Positions 1 through 7,270 of a stretch of DNA of 30,250 bases are shown here, one piece after another. Where the stretch lies: assembly GCA_036510575.1 (NCBI GenBank), contig DATCDR010000150.1:1-30250 (forward strand). Direction: 5' to 3'. The position numbers and the translations under genes are program-made. Source of the DNA: DATCDR01 sp036510575 (lineage in GTDB: Bacteria; Actinomycetota; Acidimicrobiia; Acidimicrobiales; Bog-793). How positions within the stretch are numbered: position 1 is the stretch's first letter; each line of letters begins with the position of its first letter. The notes beneath the pieces are model-generated. The model ran no database searches. It saw nothing but the letters and a program-made list of their open reading frames with translations, and was not told the origin of the DNA.

Positions 1-109
1 CCCCGCCGTAGGCGACAGCGAGCTCCGAGCCGACCGGGATGCCGAAAGCAGACAGCGCAGTGACAAGAAAGAGCGCCACATAGCCCCAGTGGACGACGAG
101 GTTCTCCAT
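1..109 (-). CDS. DedA-family membrane protein, N-terminal part only
   Basis: The reverse strand starts with ATG at 109 and stays open to the window edge, giving 36 residues beginning MENLVVHWGYVALFLV and continuing through a Phe-Gly-Ile-Pro-Val-Gly-Ser-Glu-Leu segment. A first hydrophobic helix followed by a G-x-P-x-(P/G)-S-E turn is the hallmark of the DedA/SNARE-associated family (membrane proteins, now linked to lipid scrambling). A good Shine-Dalgarno, AGGAAGG read on the reverse strand (118-124), lies 8 bases upstream and supports the start. The gene is divergent from the two-component operon and shares its upstream region, including the large inverted repeat. The assignment rests on a short N-terminus; another multi-pass protein is possible. 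Confidence 0.6.
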   Translation of the reverse strand, partial: MENLVVHWGYVALFLVTALSAFGIPVGSELAVAYGG

Positions 110-168
110 GGCGGCGACCTTCCTCGCAAGTGGGCGGGCGAGCGACGAGCCCGCGTACTTCTATCGCA

Positions 169-223
169 ACGTTGATGTGAAAATGATGAGAAGGTGGCGT
201 TCTCATCATTTTCACATCAACGT
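169..223. promoter_or_regulatory. Perfect 24-bp inverted repeat, probable operator between divergent genes
   Basis: Arms at 169-192 and 200-223 are exact reverse complements (24 of 24) around a 7-base loop, GGTGGCG. The arms are AT-richer than the surrounding DNA. Inside the right arm the pentamer CATCA occurs at 204-208 and 215-219, exactly 11 bp apart, and the left arm mirrors this as TGATG. Direct repeats at one-helical-turn spacing are typical of OmpR/PhoB-family binding sites. The repeat ends 20 bases before the response-regulator start and lies about 60 bases from the DedA start, so it could control both. No T-run follows either arm, which argues against a terminator. The regulatory role is inferred. 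Confidence 0.6.
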
Positions 224-228
224 CAACT

Positions 229-243
229 TATCTTTCGACCACG
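229..243 (+). promoter_or_regulatory. Possible -10 box for a near-leaderless transcript
   Basis: TATCTT at 229-234 fits the actinobacterial TAnnnT -10 pattern and would place the transcription start at about 241, only three bases before the ATG at 244. No Shine-Dalgarno is visible ahead of that ATG, which is consistent with leaderless or near-leaderless translation. The putative -35 region would fall inside the inverted repeat. The match is short and unproven. Confidence 0.3.
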
Positions 244-927
244 ATGCGCGTCCTCGTAGTCGAAGATGACCTCCGCATGGCCGCCCTTCTTCGTCGCGGT
301 CTCGAGGAGGAGGGCCACGTCGTCGACGTCCGGGCGACCGGTGAGGGCGGACTGTGGCTCGCGACCGAGCAACCCTACGACGCTGTCGTCCTCGACGTGA
401 TGTTGCCGGATGTCGATGGCTTCACTGTCTGCCGACGGCTTCGCGCCGCTGGCCGCTGGATGCCCATCATCCTCCTCACCGCGCGCACCGCGATCGCCGA
501 CCGTGTCGAGGGGCTCGACGCCGGTGCCGATGACTACCTTACGAAGCCGTTCAGCTTTGGCGAGCTCCTCGCGCGCCTTCGCGCGCTCGCGAGGCGCGGC
601 CAGGGCGAACGACCCGTCGTGCTCGCCGCGGGCGATCTACGTCTCGATCCCGCCGAGCGTCGGGTCTTCCGCGGCGAGACCGAAATCGAGCTCAGTTCCA
701 AGGAATTCGCCCTCCTCGAGCTGTTCATGCGTCGGCCTAACGAGGTACTCAGCCGCTCGGCGATCATCAACCACGTCTGGGACTTCGCGTACGACGGCAC
801 CTCGAACGTCGTCGACCAGTACGTCCGCTATCTGCGCGACAAGATCGACAGGCCCTTCGATCGCCACGACCTCGAGACCGTTCGCGGCGCCGGGTACCGC
901 CTCCTGGCACCGGCCCACCATGTCTAG
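244..927 (+). CDS. OmpR/PhoB-family response regulator
   Basis: A 227-residue two-domain regulator. The receiver domain (about 1-115) has the acidic pocket D8-D9, phospho-acceptor D51 in VLDVMLPDVDG, T79 and K101 in the TKPF motif. The C-terminal half (about 128-222) is a winged helix with the usual L-x-x-x-E-x-x-L-L-E-L recognition region and a terminal R-G-x-G-Y-R-L hairpin. Length is normal. It is the first gene of an overlapping operon with its cognate kinase (8-base overlap) and probably binds the phased repeat at 169-223 to control its own operon. The start has no ribosome-binding site; no better in-frame start is seen. Family assignment is secure; the signal is unknown. Confidence 0.95.
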   Translation: MRVLVVEDDLRMAALLRRGLEEEGHVVDVRATGEGGLWLATEQPYDAVVLDVMLPDVDGFTVCRRLRAAGRWMPIILLTARTAIADRVEGLDAGADDYLTKPFSFGELLARLRALARRGQGERPVVLAAGDLRLDPAERRVFRGETEIELSSKEFALLELFMRRPNEVLSRSAIINHVWDFAYDGTSNVVDQYVRYLRDKIDRPFDRHDLETVRGAGYRLLAPAHHV

Positions 928-2350
928 GGCGATCCCAATCCGACTCCGCCTCGCCGCGCTCTTCGCGACGGGAACGGCGCTCGTCATCGGCGTCGGTGGT
1001 GCAGTCTTTGTGACCGAGCTCTCTGGAGCGCTTACGAATTCGCTCGCCACGGGGATCGAGTCACGCGCGGTCCTGATCGCAACGGCGAGCCGTACCCGGC
1101 CGGTGCTATCAACCGGGTCCAGAGCGTCGAACTCGTTCGCGCAGGTGCTCTCCTCGCGAGGAGTCGTCCTCGATTCGAGCGGCCTTGAGGCACGCCACGC
1201 GTTGGTCGCACCAACCAAGCTGGCGACGATCACAACTCGCGGCATCCTCCTTCCAGAACCCCTTGGCGACGGTGACGACGGCCTTCTCTACCTCGAGTCT
1301 CTGCCTCGGGGTCACGACGTGCTCGTAGTCGGCACCTCGCTGCAAACCGTCGATGAGGCGCTTGACAACATCGAAGCGTCACTCCTTATCGGTGGGCCGG
1401 TTGCGGTCGTGCTCGCCGCGATCGCGAGCTACCTGCTTGCCGCCGGGGCACTCCGACCAGTCGAGCGCCTACGTCGTCAAGCTGCGGCGATCTCGGAACA
1501 CGACGAAACGACTTCGCTCGACATTCCGCGCACCGACGACGAGGTCGCGGCGCTCGCGCGAACGTTGAACGACCTGCTCTATCGACTCCAAGGCGCTCTT
1601 GGTCGTCAAAGGGGCTTTGTCTCCGCGGCCGGACACGAGTTGCGCACACCCCTCGCCAACCTGAAGCTTGAGCTCGAACTCGCTCAGCGGCCGGGGCGCA
1701 GCCGCGAGGAACTCCTCGCAGCGATCGCCGGTTCGGCGGACGAGGTCGAACGGCTGGCAACTGTCACAGGACGGCTGCTCTTGCTAGCGCAATCCGACGA
1801 GCGTGCTCCGCTCGTTCTACGCAACCACCTCGATGTCGTTCCGGTTCTCACCGCGGCAGTCGACTCCTGCGCCACTATCGCCCGCGAACGCGACGTCGAC
1901 CTGCACCTCGCCCTCCGCGACCCGCGTCTTGTTGCCGACGTGGACGAGGTCGCGCTGAGCCAGATCGTCGGGAACCTGCTCGACAACGCCCTTCGTTATG
2001 CACCGCCTGGCTCGCGCGTCGAGGTCGGCGCCCACAAGGAATCGACCGGGCCGTGCGGGACGACAACTGTGCTTGTGATCGACGTCGCCGATGAAGGACC
2101 GGGCTTCCCGGTCGAATTCCTCCCGCGGGCATTCGAGCGGTTCAGTCGTCCTGACAGCGGACGCAATCGCGAGGGCGGCGGCGTTGGCCTCGGTCTCGCA
2201 ATCGTCAAGGCGCTCGTCGAAGCGCACGGAGGCGACGTCATCGCTGCAAACCGTCTAGGCGGCGGAGCGATCGTCCATATTCGAATCCCTGGCGGGAACG
2301 ACTCAATCCTGTCCTCGACAATCCAGGACAGGATCCGCGTTGCAAACTGA
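920..2350 (+). CDS. Sensor histidine kinase
   Basis: A 476-residue membrane kinase. Topology: TM1 at about 10-32, an extracytoplasmic stretch of about 120 residues, TM2 at about 155-180 and a HAMP linker (LRPVERLRRQ). The HisKA box AAGHELRTPLANLKL carries the phospho-acceptor His239. The ATPase domain shows N-box NLLDNALRYAPP, G1 DEGPGFP and G2 GVGLGLAIVKALVEAHGG. The same frame is open upstream to 410, but that part is the out-of-frame shadow of the response regulator; the ATG at 920 overlaps the regulator stop by 8 bases and gives a normal N-terminal helix. The kinase presumably phosphorylates D51 of the preceding protein. The sensed ligand cannot be told; the small outer domain matches no sensor fold I recognise. 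Confidence 0.93.
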   Translation: MSRAIPIRLRLAALFATGTALVIGVGGAVFVTELSGALTNSLATGIESRAVLIATASRTRPVLSTGSRASNSFAQVLSSRGVVLDSSGLEARHALVAPTKLATITTRGILLPEPLGDGDDGLLYLESLPRGHDVLVVGTSLQTVDEALDNIEASLLIGGPVAVVLAAIASYLLAAGALRPVERLRRQAAAISEHDETTSLDIPRTDDEVAALARTLNDLLYRLQGALGRQRGFVSAAGHELRTPLANLKLELELAQRPGRSREELLAAIAGSADEVERLATVTGRLLLLAQSDERAPLVLRNHLDVVPVLTAAVDSCATIARERDVDLHLALRDPRLVADVDEVALSQIVGNLLDNALRYAPPGSRVEVGAHKESTGPCGTTTVLVIDVADEGPGFPVEFLPRAFERFSRPDSGRNREGGGVGLGLAIVKALVEAHGGDVIAANRLGGGAIVHIRIPGGNDSILSSTIQDRIRVAN

Positions 2351-4463
2351 CGCGCCGCGGGACGGACCGCGTCGGCGAGGACGGACGTCGAAGCGCCCAC
2401 CGAGGGCGGTGCTGCTGCGCCGCTGGGCAGCTTTGGTCATCCTCGTGGTGGTCTGCTTCTTCGCCATCCGTGGCGTACTCGGCACGACGGGCACCTCCTT
2501 TCCAGCCACCACGAGCGAGACCACAGCGCCGCCGCGACTCGTCGAGTCGCTCGCGACCTGGCATCTCCCTGCTCCCGTGTCCCGGGCGGTGGTCCTGCCG
2601 TTACACGGCCAGATCGTCGTGCTCGGCGGGCTCGCGCCCGGCGACGTCTCGACGAGCGCGATCAGACAGATCGATCCGGCAAGCGGTTCAGCGACGACGC
2701 TCGGTCAGCTCACCACTGCCGTCCACGATGCTGCCGGGGCGGTTTTCGGAGGTCGGCTAGTCGTCTTCGCTGGCGGGTCCTTCTCGACTGTGGCAGCGGT
2801 GCAGTCCTTCGCCGGCGGGGCGACGAGCTCGGCCGGCTCGCTGCCAGCAGCACGATCTGACCTCGTCGCCGCGTCGATCGGCTCGCGTACGTACGTCCTC
2901 GGGGGCTTCGACGGCACCAGTCTCGAGCGTCCGATCCTCGAGACCACGGACGGAACGCACTTTCAAGTCGCGGGGAACCTCGCACGGCCGGTCCGCTATC
3001 CCGCGGTCGCTGTCATCGGAGGGAGGGTCTACGTGATCGGCGGACAGCTCGGAACCCAGGAATCGACGGCAACGGGCGCCCAGACCAACGACATCCAGCG
3101 CTTCGATCCCGTCACAGGTCGGACTATGGTCATCGGCCACCTGCCGGTCACGCTCGGTCACGCCAGCGCGGTCACCCTCGGGGGAGAGCTTTTCGTGATC
3201 GGTGGCCGAACCGGCTCGACGCTTTCCGACGCGATCTGGCAGATCGACACCAAATCGGGCCATGCCATGCGCATCGGCACCTTCGCCTATCCGCGGAGTG
3301 ACGCCGGAACGGTGACGATCGGTGACGAGGTTTACCTCGTGGGCGGCGAGACGACTGGACCCACGGCGCCACTCGACACCGTTGTCGAGCTTTCCCTCAT
3401 ACGTCCGTCCACCAACGCGACAACGCCCTCGTCCGGCACCTCTGTCCCCGGTCGATCAGACTCGCGGACAACGAACATCTACGCCGCAGCCGGGGCGAAC
3501 ATGTTCTCGCCTGTCGTCCGGCACATGCCGTATCGCATCTACGTTCCAGAGAGCGGTGGTCACTCGGTCGACGTCATCGATCCGTACACATACAAGGTGA
3601 TCGCCCGCTACACGACGGCGCTCGACCCCCAGCACGTGGTGCCAGCCTGGGACCTGAAGACGCTCTACGCGACGAACGACCTCGGGAATTCGCTCACGCC
3701 GATCAGCCCCTACACCGGCCGGCCAGAAGGCCCGAACATCCCCGTCGCCGATCCTTACAACATGTACTTCACGCCCGACGGCCGCTACGCGATCGTCGTC
3801 GAGGAGGCGAAGCAGATCCTCGCGTTCCGCGACCCGCGGACCTTCGAGGTCGACAAGGCACTCCACGTCAACTGCGCAGGCGTTGACCACGCGGACTTCT
3901 CCGCGGACGGCTCGTACGCGGTCTTCTCATGTGAGTTCTCAGGCAAGCTCGTGAAAGTCGACTTGGCAACGAAGTCCGTGGTCGGCTACCTCACACTGCC
4001 CGGGTCCTCGCCCCAAGACGTGAAGCTCGACCCAGCGGGCAAGATCTTCTACGTCGCCGACCACAACCTCGGTGGCGTATGGGAGATCAGCGCTCGCACT
4101 TTTAAGTCGATCGGGTTCATCGCGACCGGACAGGACACGCACGGCCTCTACCCCAGCCGCAACGCGAAGGACCTCTACGTCACCGACCGCGGTGCAGGCT
4201 CGATCACCGTCATCGACTTCGCGACACGCAAGATCGTCGCGACCTGGCACATCCCCGGGGGTGGTAGTCCGGACATGGGCAACGTCTCCCCCGATGGCAA
4301 GGTGCTCTGGGTCTCGGGCCGCTACGACGACTGCGTCTACGCGATCTCGACCGTCGACGGCCATCTGATCGCGAAGATCCCGGTACCGAACATGCCGCAC
4401 GGGCTAGCCGTGTGGCCACAGCCCGGACGCTACTCACTCGGGCATACCGGGATTATGCGATGA
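2340..4463 (+). CDS. Membrane-anchored double beta-propeller (kelch-like plus YncE-like)
   Basis: A 707-residue protein with an Arg-rich cytoplasmic tail, one signal-anchor helix (about 25-50) and two extracytoplasmic halves. Residues about 70-345 contain kelch-type blades with repeated V-x-G-G-R-x-Y-V-I-G-G motifs. A Ser/Thr-rich linker (about 348-375) leads to a YncE/YVTN-like propeller (about 378-695) with motifs such as VIDPYTYKVIARY, YFTPDGRYA and VSPDGKVLWVSGR. Translation probably begins at TTG 2340, which overlaps the kinase stop; no ATG lies before the helix. It overlaps the next gene by ATGA. The family suggests an outer-face protein-binding or redox scaffold; no catalytic residues are recognisable. 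Function is inferred from context only. Confidence 0.8.
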   Translation: MQTDAPRDGPRRRGRTSKRPPRAVLLRRWAALVILVVVCFFAIRGVLGTTGTSFPATTSETTAPPRLVESLATWHLPAPVSRAVVLPLHGQIVVLGGLAPGDVSTSAIRQIDPASGSATTLGQLTTAVHDAAGAVFGGRLVVFAGGSFSTVAAVQSFAGGATSSAGSLPAARSDLVAASIGSRTYVLGGFDGTSLERPILETTDGTHFQVAGNLARPVRYPAVAVIGGRVYVIGGQLGTQESTATGAQTNDIQRFDPVTGRTMVIGHLPVTLGHASAVTLGGELFVIGGRTGSTLSDAIWQIDTKSGHAMRIGTFAYPRSDAGTVTIGDEVYLVGGETTGPTAPLDTVVELSLIRPSTNATTPSSGTSVPGRSDSRTTNIYAAAGANMFSPVVRHMPYRIYVPESGGHSVDVIDPYTYKVIARYTTALDPQHVVPAWDLKTLYATNDLGNSLTPISPYTGRPEGPNIPVADPYNMYFTPDGRYAIVVEEAKQILAFRDPRTFEVDKALHVNCAGVDHADFSADGSYAVFSCEFSGKLVKVDLATKSVVGYLTLPGSSPQDVKLDPAGKIFYVADHNLGGVWEISARTFKSIGFIATGQDTHGLYPSRNAKDLYVTDRGAGSITVIDFATRKIVATWHIPGGGSPDMGNVSPDGKVLWVSGRYDDCVYAISTVDGHLIAKIPVPNMPHGLAVWPQPGRYSLGHTGIMR

Positions 4464-5533
4464 CCCGCGCGGCCGCTTTGGCCTCGCGGCGCGCAAGGCG
4501 GTCCGTACAGGTCGTTCTCGGTTCACTGTGGATCTTCGACGGAGTCCTCCAAGCCCAGCCGTCGCTGTCCACGGCGAACTACCTCGGGATGATGCTCCGC
4601 ATGGGGACCGCTGAGCCGCCCGGGTGGCTGTGGGATCTCGAAAGCCGGATCGAGCCGTTCGTCACCTCGCACGCTTGGGGATGCAATGTGGCCTGCGCGG
4701 CCATACAGCTCGCAGTCGGATTCGGAATCTGCTGGCGACGCACAACGCGCGCCGCCCTTGGCGCCTCGGTCGCGTGGGCCTTCATAGTTTGGCTCTTCGG
4801 CGAAGCGGCAGGTGGGCTCTTTAGCCCCGGTGCCAGCGCACTTAGTGGAGCGCCAGGTGCTGCCCTTATATACGCACTCGTCGCTATGGTCGTCTGGCCG
4901 CCCCAACGGGAAGACGCTTCGAACCGCCGCACCGCCCGCCGGGTGCCCGACATCGCCTGGTGCATCCTCTGGCTCGGAACCGCGGCGCTCGAACTCGAAG
5001 TACTCAACCGCTCAGGGTTCATCGTCGGTGCGACCATTTCGAACGTCGCTTACTCCGCACCGGGCGTGTTTGCCGGCGCGGATCGCGCAGTGAGCGTGTT
5101 CGCAACCGGCCACGGCTTGCTTTTTGCCGTATTGCTTGCTGGCGTACAGATCGTCATCGCCCTTGGCATCTGGTTCCCGCGGGCACGCCGTCCCACTCTC
5201 GCGCTCGCGGTCATGGCAGCCGCGTTCTTCGGCGTGGTCGGTCAGAATCTCGGTGGCATCTTCTCGAACGGCTTTACCGGAGTACTCGAGAGCGGTGCGA
5301 CCGATCCCGGAAATGGCCCGATCCTCGTCCTTTTTGCGCTTGCGCTCTGGCCGGGTGTGCGTCCGGCTCCAGCGGCTTTGCCCGCTCCAGTTGAGCAACA
5401 CTTCACGCTGATGGTAAGAGTCCGTCGCCGCGTCATAGCGGTTGTCGGCCTGTTACCCGATCGCACCGTGGAGGAATTGTCGCCCGATATGCCGCAGGGC
5501 GACTCGCTCCCGACAACGCTGGTATCGGTATGA
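4460..5533 (+). CDS. DoxX-like polytopic membrane protein with two similar halves
   Basis: A 357-residue protein with about eight predicted membrane helices. Each half opens with a DoxX-like helix and loop: LGSLWIFDGVLQAQP near the N-terminus, and a related W-L-G-(x)-A-A-L-E-L-E region followed by GHGLLFAVLLAGVQIVIALG in the second half. This suggests an internal duplication of a four-helix DoxX unit, a family linked to quinone-coupled redox reactions such as the DoxD subunit of thiosulfate:quinone oxidoreductase. ATG 4460 forms an ATGA overlap with the propeller stop and is preferred to GTG 4412, which would add 16 residues and a 52-base overlap. Last gene of the two-component operon. Substrate unknown; the annotation is fold-level. 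Confidence 0.65.
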   Translation: MTRAAALASRRARRSVQVVLGSLWIFDGVLQAQPSLSTANYLGMMLRMGTAEPPGWLWDLESRIEPFVTSHAWGCNVACAAIQLAVGFGICWRRTTRAALGASVAWAFIVWLFGEAAGGLFSPGASALSGAPGAALIYALVAMVVWPPQREDASNRRTARRVPDIAWCILWLGTAALELEVLNRSGFIVGATISNVAYSAPGVFAGADRAVSVFATGHGLLFAVLLAGVQIVIALGIWFPRARRPTLALAVMAAAFFGVVGQNLGGIFSNGFTGVLESGATDPGNGPILVLFALALWPGVRPAPAALPAPVEQHFTLMVRVRRRVIAVVGLLPDRTVEELSPDMPQGDSLPTTLVSV

Positions 5534-5797
5534 GGCGCCGCCCCACGCGCATTTCCCTACGCCATCCGCACCATCCCAGTCTGGGAGTCCGTTGCTCCGC
5601 CCGCGTGCAGTCGGGAGGGGTGCCGAATGGAAATGCCAACGTCGAGGCTGGTCTGATTGGGCGGCAAATCTTCCGCCGCGTGTCAGGCATCACCCCCAGC
5701 GGCGCTGTTTGACCATCTGCCCAATTTGCCGATTTGCGCCCGCATCGGCCATTCGCCTCCTGACGGCCGACGATGGAGGGGCCTTCGTTCACAACTA
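5534..5797. other. Intergenic region without a recognised gene
   Basis: Short open frames exist on both strands, including one of 60 codons that starts in an ATGA overlap with the DoxX-like stop (5530-5712). That peptide is Arg/Ser/Pro-rich, as expected of a frame shadow in GC-rich DNA, and resembles nothing I know. I see no convincing terminator for the upstream operon. Confidence 0.4.
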
Positions 5798-5834
5798 TTG
5801 ACGACCTGCCCTCTGACACCTAGACTGTCTAGGT
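5798..5834 (+). promoter_or_regulatory. Leaderless promoter with overlapping palindromic operator for padR
   Basis: TTGACG (5798-5803) and TAGACT (5821-5826) are separated by exactly 17 bases, a near-ideal housekeeping promoter. A perfect palindrome, ACCTAGACTGTCTAGGT (5818-5834, 8-bp arms around one base), covers the -10 box and ends at the base before the ATG at 5835. Transcription would start within about two bases of the ATG, giving a leaderless mRNA; no Shine-Dalgarno is present. Position and symmetry suggest autorepression by the PadR protein. Motifs are seen directly; regulation is inferred. Confidence 0.75.
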
Positions 5835-6170
5835 ATGGCAACCGACCAGGTCAAGGGACAGCTCGACCTCATGCTGCTTCGGGTGCTGCAAGATGGGCCC
5901 GGCCACGGATACTCCGTGATCACCGCCCTTTGTCAGCGCTCAGAGGGGACGTTCGACCTACCCGAAGGCACGGTCTATCCAGCCCTTCATCGGCTAGAGG
6001 AGACAGGTCTGCTGACCAGTGACTGGGAGGCGGTAAACGGTCGGCGCCGACGGCTCTACCGGCTCACCCCGGCGGGAGCCGCCGCCCTGGTTGAAGGCCG
6101 AACCCGCTGGGCTCATTTCGTCTTCGCCGTGGAGTCGGTTCTGGCCCCGATGACTCCGAGGCTGGCGTGA
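5835..6170 (+). CDS. PadR-family transcriptional regulator
   Basis: A 111-residue winged-helix repressor of the short PadR type. Residues about 8-80 show the family pattern: an N-terminal KGQLDLMLLRVLQDGPGHGY helix-turn, a recognition helix in PEGTVYPALHRLEETGLL and the wing GRRRRLYRLTPAG. A brief C-terminal helix suits dimerisation. It overlaps the next gene by four bases (GTGA), the standard arrangement in which PadR regulators are paired with HAAS-domain membrane proteins. It probably binds the palindrome that abuts its start codon. The ligand is unknown. Confidence 0.92.
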   Translation: MATDQVKGQLDLMLLRVLQDGPGHGYSVITALCQRSEGTFDLPEGTVYPALHRLEETGLLTSDWEAVNGRRRRLYRLTPAGAAALVEGRTRWAHFVFAVESVLAPMTPRLA

Positions 6171-6979
6171 CCGACGACCGAGTGGGCTACAGCCCTATCG
6201 AAGAGTTCTTGGACCAGCTGTTGGTGGCCTCAGTCGACGCTCGCCCCCGGGCTACTAGACACCTCTTGGCCGAGACCGAGGCCCACTTGCGCGACGCCGC
6301 AGATGCGGCCATGGCTGCCGGCGCAACATCGGCCGAGGCGGAGGAAACGGCCGTGGCCCGATTCGGTTCGGTCGAGGCGCTAGTGCAAGCCGAAGCGGCA
6401 GGCCGGGCCATTCCCATCGCTGCCCTGATCCGTCCGGCGGTCGGGACGACCTTGTTGATCGGGGGCCTAGGTGGGCTGGCGATGGGCGTGAGCGCGCTGA
6501 TCACGGCCGTGATGGGATTCTTCGCCGGGTCGACTTTCATTGTCAACATCTCCCATCACACCTACCTCGCGCCGACGGATTGTGCGCGGTGGCTTTCTCA
6601 GAACCACTCCACCCACAGTTGCTACCAGGCGGCGCTCGAAGACTGGTCCTTCGAGGTGGTGGCCTATCGGGCCGTTCTGGGTGTTCTCGGTGTCATGGCC
6701 CTCCTGGCCTATTCTCGCCTCCGCCGGAGGTGGTCGGCCCGGCAGCTCACCTTCAACCTGCCCCGCAGCCCGGTCGATGCGGCGGCCTTCTTGGTCTTTG
6801 CAGGCGCTGGCGTGTGGCTGGCGGGGTTGGGTATCGACGCCCTAATCGTCAGTGCCGGTCGAGGCGCTGGCGTTGGCCTCGGGACGGCGCCGGCAATGCT
6901 GGTCCTCGGCGTCGTATTCGGCCGGCGGTTGATCAGCGACCTGCGAGGCATGCCGGATCGGGTACCGGCCCGAGTCTGA
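6167..6979 (+). CDS. HAAS-type membrane protein paired with PadR
   Basis: A 270-residue protein. The N-terminal 80 residues form a charged helical domain with the HAAS-like pattern (F-L-D-Q-L-L then L-L-A-E-T-E-A-H-L-R-D-A followed by A-E-E-T-A-V-A-R-F-G-S). Four hydrophobic helices follow (about 88-122, 165-185, 205-230, 240-258), with a Cys-containing outer loop between the first two (NCARWLSQNHSTHSCY-like, two Cys that could pair). It starts with GTG in a GTGA overlap with padR, so the two are co-translated. Such pairs are thought to act as stress or envelope switches with PadR as the DNA-binding partner. The biochemical role is unknown. Confidence 0.75.
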   Translation: MTDDRVGYSPIEEFLDQLLVASVDARPRATRHLLAETEAHLRDAADAAMAAGATSAEAEETAVARFGSVEALVQAEAAGRAIPIAALIRPAVGTTLLIGGLGGLAMGVSALITAVMGFFAGSTFIVNISHHTYLAPTDCARWLSQNHSTHSCYQAALEDWSFEVVAYRAVLGVLGVMALLAYSRLRRRWSARQLTFNLPRSPVDAAAFLVFAGAGVWLAGLGIDALIVSAGRGAGVGLGTAPAMLVLGVVFGRRLISDLRGMPDRVPARV

Positions 6980-7000
6980 ACGGGGCGGCCAACGAGCGCC

Positions 7001-7190
7001 CACGTCAATAAGACGGTGGCGGCCTATCGCTCGCAGTGGCACTCGAGGCCGACTTTCGCCCGATGAAGGACCCGGACGTGGTCTCGTTCTCGCCGATGTT
7101 CCACTGGACCGATCCGACGATCCGCGTGCACGCCTTCTACTGCACGCTCGCGCTCAACACCGCGCGCCGCTTGGCGCGCGGCCAACGGTC
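7001..7190 (+). pseudogene. IS1634-type transposase C-terminal remnant
   Basis: Two frames joined by a one-base loss encode the end of a DDE transposase. Frame one (7001-7042) reads HVNKTVAAYRSQWH, and the other frame (from 7045) reads EADFRPMKDPDVVSF and then SPMFHWTDPTIRVHAFYC. The FHWTD...IRVHAFYC block is characteristic of the IS1634 family. The shift lies at 7043-7044, where one base of an expected Val codon is missing. Similarity fades after about 7190 and neither the front of the gene nor terminal inverted repeats are present. It is a dead scrap between the HAAS gene and the end of the SWIM gene. Confidence 0.75.
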
Positions 7191-7270
7191 TGAACATGAG
7201 CGTGCCAGAGAAAAAGCGATGGGCTGTATCAACCTCGAGATGGATCAGCAGCAGAGCCCCGCGGAACTAA

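Noticed and set aside
410..919. In-frame upstream extension of the histidine kinase (170 codons)
   Set aside because: It is the frame shadow of the response regulator: Ser/Arg/Pro-rich, without family similarity, while ATG 920 gives the normal coupled start and first membrane helix.
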